A stretch of DNA of 64,000 nucleotides from Mimachlamys varia (GCA_947623455.1 OX392534.1:36213426-36277425), one strand, 5' to 3'. Shown: positions 11,239 through 23,509, numbered from the stretch's first letter. Notes: generated from the letters alone by a model not told the origin. Numbers and translations: made by a program.

Positions 11239-11464
11239 GGCCTTTCTCAAAAGTGTTGTTTTCTCCCTTGTTTGACATATCATGTCTACACTGGGAAGTG
11301 TTTTTGACACAAATTTGCGCCATGTGATTACGACGTCATAAATGGGAATGACGTCATCCGATTGTCACATGGCGCCAAATCATCACAAAAACACTTCCTG
11401 GAAATCCATCTTGTATCCATAAATGTGGCAATTCAAGGAGAATAACAACACTTTGGGAAAGGCC
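11239..11464. mobile_element. Fold-back element with TATA target duplication and CRE-like sites
   Basis: The ends GGCCTTTCTCAAAAGTGTTG and CAACACTTTGGGAAAGGCC are inverted. The inner blocks GGAAGTGTTTTTG..GCGCCATGTGA and TCACATGGCGCCA..AAACACTTCC are inverted too. TATA flanks both sides (11235-11238, 11465-11468) as a likely target-site duplication. The centre has two ACGTCAT boxes, one a full TGACGTCA (11349-11356). It is non-autonomous with no coding capacity. Confidence 0.85.
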
Positions 11465-12830
11465 TATACATGGGGGGGGGGGGAAATGGGTAATGTTTAA
11501 TCTTATATTCATTTCCTATACACATGGGTTTACGTGTTAAAACATTATGCTTGATAAGCTTGCATTTGTGACTGTAAAATGAGTTGTCGTGGTCTGTAAT
11601 GTGAACAAGTCAGAAGTAATGTTTCAGTCAGCTATATATTGTATCATTCCCGTCTGTAAGCTCATTGAAACTATAACGGACCTGACCAAGGCCTTTGTAC
11701 ATACTGGTATACCAGTTAATTCGGCAGTACAAGGACACCATTACAAATAGATAAGGTGCTTTGCATATTTGTGAATATGAGACTCGCAGTCTACGTATAC
11801 CTTTATATTGTACATACGTATACATGTATACACCATAGGAAGCCCAAAATGTGATATCCATATATATATACATTATACATATAGTCATTAGTATTTTCTA
11901 ACAAGTTTTTGCTTCATTGAATACTGTAAGTATGTATATATATTCTATATAATCTGAATACGGTCACACTCTGGACTGCTATTGTTTATGTTGTGTATGT
12001 ACCTTTTCAATGAAAACAGACTCAGTGAAATGATATTTCTGTTGTACATATATTTATTAAACTATTCAGCACTGGTTTTATTTGCTATAAAACACTATTT
12101 CTTTTGCTATTCAAAATTTACTATCTTTAACATTGTGATATATGATATTATACATGTGTACTAAAGTACATAAGTACATGTCTTGTTACAATTTTTAAAA
12201 CTTAATTATCAGGTTGTTTTCCTGTTCAAATGAACTTCATTTAAACTGAAATTGCAACTGTAGATATATACCACTTTGTAACTCCCTTACTTAATTATAT
12301 AATGTAAAAGCTATTTTTCAATCAAGTCTTGATTTCTGATTGGGGGGAAATGAGAGTTTGAACTAGATATATTTTTTCTAGACTAGAATTATTTCAATTC
12401 TCTTTGTATTTGTGATCTAATTACACATCCATTTCAAAGTTTTGTTTGTATATATATCTCTCTGATAATGAATTTTGTCTGGGAAAGTAATTTTTGTTTG
12501 TTCAATTCAAAATTGATGTAATTACAGATTTATATAAGTAATTATTATTGATGTGTTTTCGTGCAATATTTGTAAGTTCAATGATCATTGGTAACAAAAT
12601 CAAGGGGGATATTGATTTTGAATATTCACACTAATGTACAAGTGTATTTCAGGGAATTAAATGCAGATTCAGTAGTGTTGTTTTACAATTTGATACCATA
12701 TGTCAGCTTCAAATACATAACTTGTTTCTATTTGAAATTTATTTAAGTTTATCTTTAGCATTTGGTAAAATTGACACTAATTTATCATCAAAATATCAAT
12801 AAAAATATCATTTTACATTGTTTATTGTGT

Positions 12831-14334
12831 ACCATTCATATATCAGTATGTATTCGGAAGTTGTAATTGGAAAACATATTTTCTATTTGGTATATAAATG
12901 TCTTTTTTTTTCTGTAAAAGTCAATCTGATGTTTAAAAGGGATACACAGGATCGTGTAGAGTAAGGAATGGCTTTGCTCCATGATTTTTCTCAAAATTCC
13001 AAATTATAGGTTCAATGGACAATATAAAAATGAGAAAGTCCTCGAGAAAAAAATGTAAGAATTTGAAGCATATCAAAGTCTAAGAAAGGGTGAAAGTGTT
13101 GGTAAAGTTTAAAGATTAATTCTAGAGATGGACAGGTATATGTTAGAACTCTTTGTATGAACTGGATGTGGTCAGACAGAATGGACTATAATTCTTGAAT
13201 TGTCTCCCTTTGTCAATATGTTTATATAAAGTAGAAGAATAAAAACTAAAAATAATTCACGAATATTCCCTTGATCTGATTTCAGTATTTTGAAAAAATA
13301 CTGGGACCATCTAGTTCATTACTTATGAAACTTTGTTCGTATTGCATTGTCAGCAATTTCATCGTTTGTTAGTACATTTTTTTTGTATATATTAAGCGAT
13401 TCAATTCGACATAACTGTGTGTACAGTCTATATTGTACAATAAGGGTTGTTTTGAAAACTAATCAATGCATATATATGTGTGTGTGTATGTTCAAAATAC
13501 TTATATGTGAACAATACTTACAGATTCTCATTAGTGCTTTATATTCGTACATGTATATGGATTATTGTTGAGATATATACGTTGTATACATGATTGTGTA
13601 AATACAATTACAAAATGTACATGTACTATCTTTTGATGTTCAATATGTACTTAATCATGATGCCAATGATATTACAAAAATTATGTTTTGTGTTTATATT
13701 TATATGCCATCGCTTGATACGCTATCATTTTTGTTTGTAATTTTGTGATCTCATATAAACTGTATTCTAATTATGAATGCAATCAAATACATTACAAATG
13801 TAGGTGAGTGACAAGGGAAAGTAACTCTAATGTCAAGTTAAACAAAACGAATTTGTGGAAAAAGAAAACAATATGGAATTCGTCCACACTTTCAACGTAT
13901 CATATTTATTCAGTTCCTTGTGAAAATGCAGCATTTTAGCAATTTCACTTATCTCTGATCTATAGATACAGTATATTTGTTTAACAGGCAATTTTGACCA
14001 AGTCCGAGAATTTCTTGGCATATGAATAAGGAACTGGTCTTAACTTTTGTCAGAGTTTTCATATAGTTAACTATTTTTCAGTGCTGTACCAAATTATTGC
14101 TTTACATATATATACTTAAAGATCGATTTAATATGAGCTGTTTCAGGAAGACCTAATTGAACATATGCACCAAAAGCATTTATTTCATCCCCAAATGAAT
14201 CTGAATTAAAATCTCACTCTCTTTAATCTAAGGGACTTATTTGTTAATGCAGTTATTGACTAGTTGAAATTAGATTTCCGACCTTGATTTAAATGACAAC
14301 GGATCCAAATTCCTTCACTTCCAAAATTTGGCAT
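12831..14334. other. AT-rich non-coding stretch
   Basis: Short ORFs only, with long A/T runs and short (TA)n and (TG)n patches near 13465-13495. No exon with paired splice signals and no recognisable element was found. Confidence 0.5.
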
Positions 14335-14411
14335 GTCCTTAAATGACTATGGCTGTTAATAGGACGTCTGGATGTTAATAGGACGTAAAACAAAATAAAC
14401 TAAATCAAGCC
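14335..14411 (+). mobile_element. SINE 3' tail fragment
   Basis: Contains CTTAAAT..GGCTGTTAATAGGACGT and GTAAAACAAAATAAACTAA, the same tail as the complete SINE at 62.05-62.28 kb. The TGTTAATAGGACGT block is present twice in a row here, an internal duplication. The tRNA-like head is missing, so this is a 5'-truncated or decayed copy. Confidence 0.75.
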
Positions 14412-14768
14412 AAAATTGGGCCTGGACAAAGATTGTGATAGGATTATATTGAAAATCGATAATATGAATCCCTTACACTTCATTTGATATGAGGTTATTA
14501 CTAAATAATATGACAAAGCAAACATCTCTCAAGTGTGTTTATTGCATTTAGAAACTGTATTTTTTACCTGTTATCACAACGCCCAGGTAATCAATAATGC
14601 AATTTAAAAGGTAGTTTATGTTAAACCTATGTCATACATACCTGTACTGATTTTGTGATACTTTGGTTATCGACGTAAGTAAACAATTCGAAAGACTGCT
14701 TACCAAAAATACTACTTATTAGCTTGGGGGTGCGATTTTAACGTAAACCTGGGTGAACCTGTGAGAAA

Positions 14769-15846
14769 TTCGGGGAAGATGGGCTTTCTGAAGAAGCTTT
14801 CTAGTATTTAAATTTGATCAATCCTTGGGGCTGTAGACCTTCCGAAGGAGCTTTCTCGGATTAATCTGTGATAAATCCAGTGGCTGTAGACCTTCCGAAG
14901 GAGCTTTCTAGTATTTACCCATGATAAATCCTTGGCGCTGTAGGCCTTCCGAAGAGGCTTTCTCGGATTAATCTGTGATAAATCCAGTGGCTGTAGACCT
15001 TCCGAAGGGGCTTTCTAGTATTTACCCATGATTAATCCTTGGGGCTGTAGACCTTCCGAAGAGGCTTTCTAGTATTTACCCATGATAAGTCCTTGGGGCT
15101 GTAGACCTTCCGAAGGAGCTTTCTCGGATTAATCTGTGATAAATCCAGTGGCTGTAGACCTTCCGAAGGGGCTTTCTAGTATTTACCCATGATTAATCCT
15201 TGGGGCTGTAGACCTTCCGAAGAGGCTTTCTAGTATTTACCCATGATAAGTCCTTGGGGCTGTAGACCTTCCGAAGGAGCTTTCGGATTAATCTGTGAGA
15301 TAAATCCAGTGGCTGTAGACCTCCCGAAGGGGCTTTCTAGTATTTACCCATGATAAGTCCTTGGGGCTGTAGACCTTCCGAAGAGGCTTTCTCGGATTAA
15401 TCTGTGATAAATCCAGTGGCTGTAGACCTTCCGAAGGGGCTTTCTAGTATTTACCCATGATTAATCCTTGGGGCTGTAGACCTTCCGAGGGGGCTTTAAA
15501 GGATTTCCCTGTAATGAATCTGGGGACTGTAGACCTTACGAAGGGGCTGTCTAGTATTTACCTGTGATAAATCCTAGTGGCTGTAGACCTTCCGAAGGGA
15601 CTTTCTAGTATTAACCTGTGATAAATCCTTGGGGCTGTAGACCTTTCGAAGGGGCTTTCTAGTATTTACCCATGATAAATCCTTGGGGCTGTAGACCTTC
15701 CGAAGAGGCTTTCTCGGATTAATCTGTGATAAATCCAGTGGCTGTAGACCTTCCGAAGGGGCTTTCTAGTATTTACCTGTGATAAATCCTAGTGGCTGTA
15801 GACCTTCTGAAGGGGCTTTATATGATTTACTTGTGATAAATCCAGT
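14769..15846. repeat. 53/54-bp tandem array with higher-order structure
   Basis: About 20 units share GGCTGTAGACCTTCCGAAG followed by GGGCTTTCT. Two unit types alternate: one continues AGTATTTACCCATGATAAAT (54 bp), the other CGGATTAATCTGTGATAAAT (53 bp). Between about 14938 and 15260 the order is b-a-a, b-a-a, giving a higher-order period near 161 bp. Edge units are more diverged. Confidence 0.95.
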
Positions 15847-16199
15847 GGCAAACGGGTTTTATATTGACCCCACCGCCTTAAGCCGGTGTGTGTTCATGCT
15901 ATGGAAAGCCCGGCACAAATGCAATACACCCAGCCAATGCATCCATGCTTATCAAGCATACTAATAGCATATATTAACTATAAATCTAAAACAAGCATTC
16001 TTTTTACGAATACTAATATTGAAAGAAGTTCATTTATTCTAAAGAAACCCATCTAACCAAGACAAATAAAACTTTTGCATTATATATTATAGAATGTTAA
16101 TTGAAACGTTGTCTGGCCTCAAGTTCTTTTCATCAATTGAAGAAAAGTCATTTGGTATTATTTGCCTTATTTTCGGTTATTTCAATTAGGCTAGTATGA

Positions 16200-16665
16200 C
16201 AAGACTGAACCATTGCATTCTTACACATAATATATTTTGTGATAACAGTGAACCATTGCATTCTTACATAGTTTTTTGTGACATCAGTGAACCATTGCAT
16301 TCTTTCACATAGTTTATTGTGACAAACAGTGAACCATTGCATTCTTTCACATAGTATATTGTGAGAAACAGTGAACCATTGCATTCTTACATAGTTTATT
16401 GTGACATCAGTGAATCATTGCATTCTTTCACATAGTATATTGTGAGAAACAGTGACCCATTGCATTCTTACACATAGTATATATTGTGATAACAGTGAAC
16501 CATTGCATTCTTACATAGTTTATTGTGACAAACAGTGAAGCATTGCATTCTTTCACATAGTATATTGTGAGAAACAGTGAACCATTGCATTCTTACACAT
16601 AGTATATATTGTGACAAACAGTGAAGCATTGTATTCTTTCACATAGTTTATCGTGACAACAGTGA
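16200..16665. repeat. About 42-bp tandem array
   Basis: About eleven units of GTGAACCATTGCATTCTT plus TCACATAGTATATTGTGA-type spacer. Spacing between GAACC landmarks is 43, 39, 42 and 42 bp. A 78-codon minus-strand frame here is a by-product of the repeat (repeating MQWFTV) and is not a gene. Confidence 0.93.
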
Positions 16666-16679
16666 TCCAGTGAATTCGC

Positions 16680-18140
16680 ACTTGCTTTGAGATATATATA
16701 GTTACATATAAGCCCAGAGCACGATCTCCACAACTCTATGTTTACACTGTTTCACTAGCAATATTCACTACATGGTTGTAAAACAAAGACGCAGTATAGC
16801 TGGTATTACAATGAGTGTTACATCTGCACACATAAAAAATGGTTGTACTGGCTTCAAAAAATGAAAGAATGATTTTTTATTGGGAGGGGAGATAACCTTG
16901 GGAATTATGGAATTGCGAAGTCTTCTTTAAACATCACGTGATCAACATACTGTACTTAAACGCAGCGTATTGGGGATGTTTATTTTTAAATAATAAAAAA
17001 AAATCGCGACACAAGTGACAGAGAAAAATCCTACTGTATCAACGATATAACATTTGTGCAGGCATATTTATTTTATGACTAGCTGACTTAATGCAGTCAT
17101 ACTGGCCTGCTTTTTGGCCTGCATTGATACGTTCTTATTATTGGTACAGAAAAACAACGAGAAGAAAGAGATGAAGATCAGAACTGACAATCTAGCTTTT
17201 GCATGTCCTTTTTAAGTCTGATATTGGGAAACATGTGTTCGTATATAGAAATTAGTACAACAACTCTGTTGAATACTGGCTGAAGTTTGGCTCTTTCTGT
17301 CAAGTATGCAATGTTCTTAAATATGATACCTTACTTATCCCGATTATATTAATGTACTTTGCTAGTGCATGCCAACATACGACAGGGCGTCCTGCAAGAT
17401 AGAGATGTATTCTCTGTATTTAAAACATTTATTAAGCTGGAATAATATTGAACCTCTGAAAATAATTATCTTGAAAGAATATTTTGATGTTTCCTTCCAT
17501 TAAACACACCTGTGATTACTTCAGATGTAGGAGTTGTCAAGCAAAATGCTGTACTTTTCAATGTTTCTATTCTAAATATCATCAAAGTACAAAGGAAGCC
17601 TCTGTGTATTCACAACATGTTATTATTCTACTTTAGAAACACGTTACACGTTAGACAAATGGGTTTAATTTATTACTGAAAAGTCAGTATTATAATGTAT
17701 GGTATTCTTTTTTGAAGTGCCGCTGCTTTATTCGTTTTCAGTGAATGTGAATATATCACCGAATCTTAAAGATTCATAGGACGTTTATCCTGATAAACCA
17801 AAGCCAAGCTGAATTCAAGGTAACAAAAGGTTTATTAAAAATGTAAAGAAGTTCATTAATTTTACATGAACTAAGTTTACGGTTTCTCCACGAAATATTC
17901 ATTTATGTTGGTTTTCACGACAAAGTAAAATACATTTGTATATTCAATTTAAGGTTCAACTTTATTAAGATTCCTTTGATAAATGGTACTTAGAGGGAAT
18001 TATTTATGTTCGGTTTTGCCTTGAATTTGCACTGAAAATTTTGAACAGTTTTGTAAGATGTTTAAGTTGATCATGATGAATACAAGGTGTTGTCTATTTA
18101 GGTTGTAAAAAGGTTGAACTAAAAACAATTAGCGTATCGT
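16680..18140. other. Non-coding stretch
   Basis: AT-rich with no convincing ORF or splice-bounded exon. A purine-rich GGGAGGGGAGATAACC near 16890 is the only GC-rich patch. No element recognised. Confidence 0.5.
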
Positions 18141-18141
18141 T

Positions 18142-18470
18142 AGGTCCAGTACACTCCAGGTTGAGTTACAGAGCTGTGTTAAGTCCTATACTAGTTGTAT
18201 AACCTATTTGGGCCTAGTTGTTCAAAAGACGATCAGCTTAATCTGTATTTAACGCCTTTTTCAAACTTTAATAATCATGCCAACATACAAGGTGAAATCT
18301 TAAAATTTTGCATACATTAAAACAAATAGTTTTATTAAACACTGTACTATTATTTACCAATACTTAAATATGACACAGCTATAAAAGAAAGATTGATCTA
18401 GTTTTATTGGTTTTGAGCTATATAGCTCAATAGGCAGAGTGTACTGGACCTTGCGAGTCCATAGGAGGTC
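18142..18470 (+). repeat. tRNA-like remnant with an inverted partner
   Basis: Near 18420-18460 a TAGCTCAATAGGCAGAG D-arm/box A is followed by an anticodon-like hairpin TGGAC/CTTGCGA/GTCCA with TGC in the anticodon place (Ala-like). The T-arm is degraded, so it is not a functional tRNA; a SINE head is likely. Fifteen bases of it (AGGTCCAGTACACTC) recur inverted at 18142-18156, so two tRNA-derived pieces face each other. Confidence 0.4.
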
Positions 18471-19099
18471 TTACATATTAATTATTGGTAAATACATGTA
18501 TTACATTGTGAGGTTAACTTGTTCCCTGTGTAGATGGAATCATTTTACTGTGTTATAAGCCATCCTGATTTTGTAGATGATTTTCCCCGAGCATTACTTT
18601 ATAAATCACATATCAATGACGTTCATTAAAACATCACTGCATATAAAGAGACTTGTGTAAACAAATAAATATCTTTACAAGTATTCCCGCTGGTTTGTTG
18701 TATTATTTGAATGGCATTCATTACTCCATTGATCTGGAGTTTGATTAGATTTCATCGCTTATTTAGATTTTAAACAAATATGTGTATTTCTGTAAACGTC
18801 ACTCGTCACTCAGACGTATTAGAAGCTGCCTTGGTTATTCGTGCAATGTTTATATTGATCCATTAATTATTACCTTTATACCTTTTTTAAAATCTCGTTA
18901 AATCGGACTTGATATATCGCTAAGTTAGACTTGATAGTACATTCTATACCTATTTCAGAACTGATACATCTTCAGTTTAAAATCTAGACTTGAAATAAGC
19001 CAGCTCGAAAACGAAGTCTTGACTCATTGTGTTTTGTATATGCAACATGAAAGCTCGCCATCCCATACGTAATGTAGATCGCTTTTCTAATGACATAAA

Positions 19100-19570
19100 G
19101 TTAATCTCGTTAACTAGACCTGATAGAGGTAACCTCGCTTATTTAGTTAATATTGACTAGATACATGCATATTTACCTCGTTAATCTTGATATATGTACT
19201 TGTGACTTGATATAGGAACTCGTTAATCCTGACTTGAAATATGTACTCGTTACATTGACTTGATATATGAACTCGTTAACCTTGACTTGACATATGAACT
19301 CGTTAATCTTGACTTGACATGGAATCGTTAATCTTAACTTGGCATATATGAACTCGTTAATATTGGTTCGAAATTTGTACTCGTTGCATTTACTTGATAT
19401 ATGAACTCGTTAACCTTGACTTGACATATGAATATGAACTTGTTAGCCTTGACTTGACATGAACTCATTAATCTGGACTTGATATATGAACTCGTTGACT
19501 TTGACTTGATATATGAACTCGTTAATCTTGTCCTGGTATATGTTATAGTTAATCTTGACTTGATAGTTGT
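19100..19570. repeat. Degenerate GAACTCGTTAA-TTGACTTGA array
   Basis: Roughly 24-27 bp units of GAACTCGTTAAT and CTTGACTTGATATAT repeat with many substitutions and length changes. Both strands show frames of 60-80 codons here only because the unit lacks stops in those frames. Confidence 0.85.
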
Positions 19571-19576
19571 ATTTCT

Positions 19577-19647
19577 CAATCTGAAGAAGAAAAAAGATTT
19601 TCACTATAGCGTAGTGTATAGCGAAGATCTTTTTTTAATCAGATTGG
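19577..19647. mobile_element. Short fold-back element with CAATCTGA ends
   Basis: CAATCTGA at the left and TCAGATTGG at the right are inverse, with AAAAAAGAT/GATCTTTTTT and CTATAGC/GTATAG inner arms. The outer end matches the terminus of the larger palindrome at 56836-56960 (CCAATCTGATTAAAA), so both may belong to one family. Confidence 0.55.
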
Positions 19648-19689
19648 TATCTCGTAAACATGGCTTGACGAATTATGCACCACGTTAGT

Positions 19690-20837
19690 TTTGACCTCGG
19701 TATATCTGAACACATTTTGGTGTAGTTTCGGATGGTAAAGATTGGCATTGTATCCAGACCTTATTTCTGTTCGGTGTCTTTTTGATTACCATACAATGAA
19801 ACATCGCAAGTATTATCTATTATTGCTGATAAAGTTTCAAAACGTTTTCCACAAAGATCCTGTCGTCAGCATGTGACAGAGGTATATGGATTAAAAATCT
19901 AGATAAAAGGTTATTGTCAACATTATTTATTCACAATATCTATTCATTGAAGTGAGAATGGAGTTATAATATTTAAACGAATGCACCGTTCAGATGATTC
20001 ATAGCGACACATTTGTTTCATTTCTTTTGTTATAAGAAAAAGAAATATATTTTGCGAATCAATGAATGTAGCCAATAATTATCCCCAGACAAAAATATGG
20101 TTTTAAAATCATAATACTTACACAGTTTGATTAATCGGTGTCTGACCGTATGGAAAAGGGGATCTTCAGAAAACCGAATAGAATAATCGATATTTGTTAA
20201 ATACGGCACGTATATTCTTCAGTCTGAATAATACTGCCTCATATCCATGTTTACCCTGAAAACCTACGTCACAGAAACATTGTCAGAGTTTAGGGATCGG
20301 CGCCTTGTTGCTTGTCCACTGTTTGATCTCTGTATAACGAGAATAAATCGAGGGTTTTATAGGCGGTGCTTTAAAGACAGAAAGTGAAAAGAAACAACGT
20401 AAACGTTTTGCCCGAGCTAATTAGTAAATAAGTCCTCCTATTATTGAAACATTCTTTCATCTCGTCAAGGCTAGAAATATTAACACAATGCATTGCCTTT
20501 ATATGTATTTATATCGTACACATAGCCATTATTTGCACCTGATGTGTTAATAAGATTTACAATAATATGTCCTTAATGTATTGATACATTTTGAGAAACA
20601 CCATTGTTATATACCCTATGTCTTTTATTTGTTTTATGCTTTAAAATACTCAATCATCTGTCTTGTGTTTAACTGTTTCGGTTTTTCGGTTCCTGACGTT
20701 CTTTTTATATCGAATTGTCTCGTGATGCATTGACTCATGTTCTTGTAATAATTTCACTTTATCTTTTTCACTGATACAGTTTCATTGGGAAACTGTTGTT
20801 ACTATGTAATAAAAAAAAATTAAGGGAAAAAAATTCG
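19690..20837. other. Non-coding stretch
   Basis: AT-rich and without a supported exon. On the minus strand AATAAA (20621-20626 on plus) lies downstream of the gene ending at 21422 and could be its poly(A) signal. Confidence 0.4.
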
Positions 20838-20962
20838 TTAACAAAATCATAATCCGAATTCAAAATCGATTAAACTAGGGGCAAAATATGAGCAAATATT
20901 GACTTGGACACCCTTATAAAAGTCCAAGAGAATAAGACAAGGTGTTCCGGAAGAGTGAGATA
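20838..20962 (-). mobile_element. Retroelement R 3' fragment, copy 1
   Basis: Matches the 3' end of the RT-bearing element at 38.05-38.65 kb (blocks TAATCCGAATTCAAAATCGA, GGGGCAAAATATGAGCAAA, AAGGTGTTCCGGAAGAGTGA). Its sense strand is minus. Severely 5'-truncated, as is usual for copies made by target-primed reverse transcription. Confidence 0.85.
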
Positions 20963-21421
20963 CTTTGTTTTCATTTCAGGACAATATAACAAAAACTATT
21001 ATAAACATGTCAAACAAGAAAGCAGAATTTAACGTCATTAAAGGAATACCATAAAGATAACACGTCCATTTCTCCTAAGTGATTATTTCCTGTGTATGAC
21101 AAAGCACTTCAAATCTTATATAAATAATGACATAAAATATTGAACATTTGCTTTGTCCAAATTTAATGAAATCTGAATCGATTCTGACTCTTCGTTGTAG
21201 CGATAAGGTGCCTTTTATAAATAAATGACATTTTCAAAATTATGTCTTTGGTATGGAACAGTATAGCACTTAGATTTCGAGAGGTCAAATATTCCTGTTA
21301 TTTTTGTTAACACACATGATCCTTACTCTATATTAGAAGGATTGTATATCTCATATATATTCTAAAGACTGCACCTCTAGTGAAAATAGCAGATCGTCAA
21401 AAAGCGAGCTTAAGTCTGTAA

Positions 21422-22345
21422 CTATATTGGTTCTAAAAGTGTTTTGTTAGATTTGTATTCGCGGAAGTGTCGCAGTATTGCTGATGTCGACTTTGTTCGG
21501 TCAACAAACGGAGGCAGCTGTGCTTCTCGTTTCAACTGGTCAATCTGAGCCTTCCGTCGGCCCTCGGGCGAGAAAGAATAAATAAAATCGGTTGCTTCCT
21601 GGGCCATGAATTTTCTCATCTCATACGTTGACTTGCATTCCCCCGGAAATATTGTCCGATCTCGACTCATGATGATAGTTTTGGCCTTCCGCTTTATTCT
21701 TTTATAAGAATATTCTTTGACGCGTAGCTGATCGCTCCTGATGCTGGCAAGGTCAGTCACCCGAGATGAAGCAGATAATAAACGATCTCTAGGATGATCA
21801 GTGAATTGCGCTGAATTGCTTAAAGATGGCCGTCTCAATCCTACCAAACTGGACTGGTCAAGCGGATGAAATACAGATTCGCGACGATTTGGGATCAACA
21901 TGGCGCCACTTTCTTCCGGAATAGGTGTTAGTTCGTTAAAGGGCCGCTCGAGAAGACGACCTTTCGCGATCATATTGGCAAGTCGCATATTGTTTGTTGC
22001 CTTCTTTATATCCTTGAATTTGTCAACAACAACTGTCCTACGTTCTTTAATTTCTTTAAGATAAGGATCGTACTTCTCAAATCGATGCTTCTTATAGACT
22101 TGGCCGGAGGCTATGATTTTTATAAAGTCATCTTTCGTTTCTTTAATGTCTCGATTCGATAAATTTTCAGTTCTCTGTTTGCTTTTGCGAATGTGACGTA
22201 ATTTCATTGACAAACGGTTTCCTTCCTGTTCATTTTTAACTCTTGTAGAAAACATGCTTGATTTGCTCATTCTCAGTGCAGCATTAAATCGAGACTCCCA
22301 TCCGGACCAGCCCTTGCTAGAGTCGGAGAGAATGCGCCGGGGCAT
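21422..22345 (-). CDS. Unrecognised basic protein, terminal coding exon
   Basis: A 307-codon frame starts with an ATG placed directly after a clear acceptor (TGTTTCCAG) and ends with a stop at 21422. The protein begins MPRRILSDSSKGW and is rich in Lys, Arg and Ser. It is mostly predicted helical with charged stretches (KIKER..FKDIKK type) and has no signal peptide or membrane helix. Near the C-terminus, FPGECKSTYEMRKFMAQEA and a helical KREAQL segment look like folded sequence. I recognise no domain or catalytic motif, so no function is given. The reading frame is open 19 codons upstream of the ATG but crosses the acceptor, so the true start may be this ATG or lie in an upstream exon. Codon use and length make it very unlikely to be a chance ORF. 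Confidence 0.8.
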   Translation of the reverse strand: MPRRILSDSSKGWSGWESRFNAALRMSKSSMFSTRVKNEQEGNRLSMKLRHIRKSKQRTENLSNRDIKETKDDFIKIIASGQVYKKHRFEKYDPYLKEIKERRTVVVDKFKDIKKATNNMRLANMIAKGRLLERPFNELTPIPEESGAMLIPNRRESVFHPLDQSSLVGLRRPSLSNSAQFTDHPRDRLLSASSRVTDLASIRSDQLRVKEYSYKRIKRKAKTIIMSRDRTIFPGECKSTYEMRKFMAQEATDFIYSFSPEGRRKAQIDQLKREAQLPPFVDRTKSTSAILRHFREYKSNKTLLEPI

Positions 22346-22539
22346 CTGGAAACAAAACAGATATTTTAAGAAGCTAATTTGAGAATTATATAACCTTGAC
22401 ATGTGGAATAAGATGAAGGTGAGATTAAGATGCCAGCTGTAACCCGCTGAAAAAATATCAAAAGGCTATATGTAAACGGGGCATGCCTAATCAAGAGTAT
22501 TAAATGGTCGCTATATTGGTCCCTTTGGTACATAGTATA

Positions 22540-22860
22540 TAATCTGTATCTTTGTATGATATGAAAGACGGACTTTTTTAACAAGCCCTTTAGTATGCCT
22601 ACTGTGTTTACTCACTTAAAGGACATGACACTTACTTTTTTATTCCTTTGATGTGAACTAGATTTTCATCATGGCAGATGTTGTAGATCGATGAAACAGA
22701 AGAAGCTTACTCTTCCTGAATGCCTTGGCTTATTCTCTTGTGCTTGTACGAGAGTCTCCATGTTAATATTTCTTTTGTTTATATTTTACTCCTTGATTGA
22801 TCGATTTAGAGTTCGGATTGTTGTTTTGTTGATGTTTCCGTACTCTCTGATTATTTTTTT
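22540..22860 (+). mobile_element. Retroelement R 3' fragment, copy 2
   Basis: Sense on plus. Carries diverged versions of the RT C-terminal end (CTGTATCTTTGTATGATATG), then the 3' UTR blocks AGAAGCTTACTCTTCC, TTATTCTCTTGTGCTTGTAC, GAGAGTCTCCATG and GATTTAGAGTTCGGATTG. The 85-codon ORF inside is not a gene. Confidence 0.75.
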
Positions 22861-22869
22861 CTTTTGTGA

Positions 22870-23509
22870 CGATACTATAATTATAGTTAAATGCTCCAGT
22901 TTTACAATCGATGACCTCTTACAGTATATTTTGGCAAACAAAATGTGAGCTATTAACTCGTAGCTCAGTATACAATTTTAGGTTGGTTTAGAACAAATGT
23001 GAACAAAATTATTTCAACTGATATTCATCAAGCGTTTTGGTCCATATGTAAAGTCGGTGATGGGTTGGCGAAGTCCTAATATAGGAGAGGCCTACATGAT
23101 TAAAAGTAATGTGATATCGATGGAACACACGGCACTAAATAATTTGGGGGGAAAACAACAAACGTATTCATTATTATGTTAATATGCAGTTGTATATGTT
23201 TTGGTCGAGTATGGAATGCAGCATATTCTACATTTTTTACTAACTTTTTGTTCTTTTTTCTTTTTCAACCCCATTAGATTGATTATCCTAAACCAGTGAC
23301 CAGATTTGAACACTTGTAGACCTATTGCCGATTAATATTAATTTCTAAATATTCTGTGTAAGGAAACCCCTTGGACAGTGTCAATGGACAGCTGTACTAT
23401 GAAGGACTTTTGGACTTTTTATTGACTGATGACCCATTTTATGTGGTTGTATTTCAAAACCAAAGTATCTTGAACAGGTAACCATGGTTGATCTGTTATA
23501 TATACAAAA
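22870..23509. other. Non-coding stretch
   Basis: No ORF, repeat or splice-bounded exon worth calling was seen. Confidence 0.5.

Larger units (their letters stand above)
10753..12830 (+). other. Probable 3' UTR of the SEFIR gene with inserted elements
   Basis: No coding signal was seen after the stop codon. A candidate poly(A) signal AATAAA lies at 12798-12803; the true end is unknown. The stretch holds a MITE (10848-11098), a palindromic element (11239-11464) between two poly-G tracts, and very AT-rich sequence. If the transcript runs to 12.8 kb, these elements are part of the mRNA. Confidence 0.4.

Noticed and set aside
16148..16384. 78-codon minus ORF
   Set aside because: Produced by the 42-bp repeat (repeating MQWFTV).
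14769..16665. CRISPR array
   Set aside because: Units are continuous tandem repeats without unique spacers, in a eukaryotic genome.
18411..18470. A functional tRNA-Ala gene
   Set aside because: D-arm and anticodon arm are visible but the T-arm and acceptor stem are not.
19334..19688. Overlapping ORFs of 81 and 69 codons on both strands
   Set aside because: By-products of the degenerate GTTAA-type repeat.
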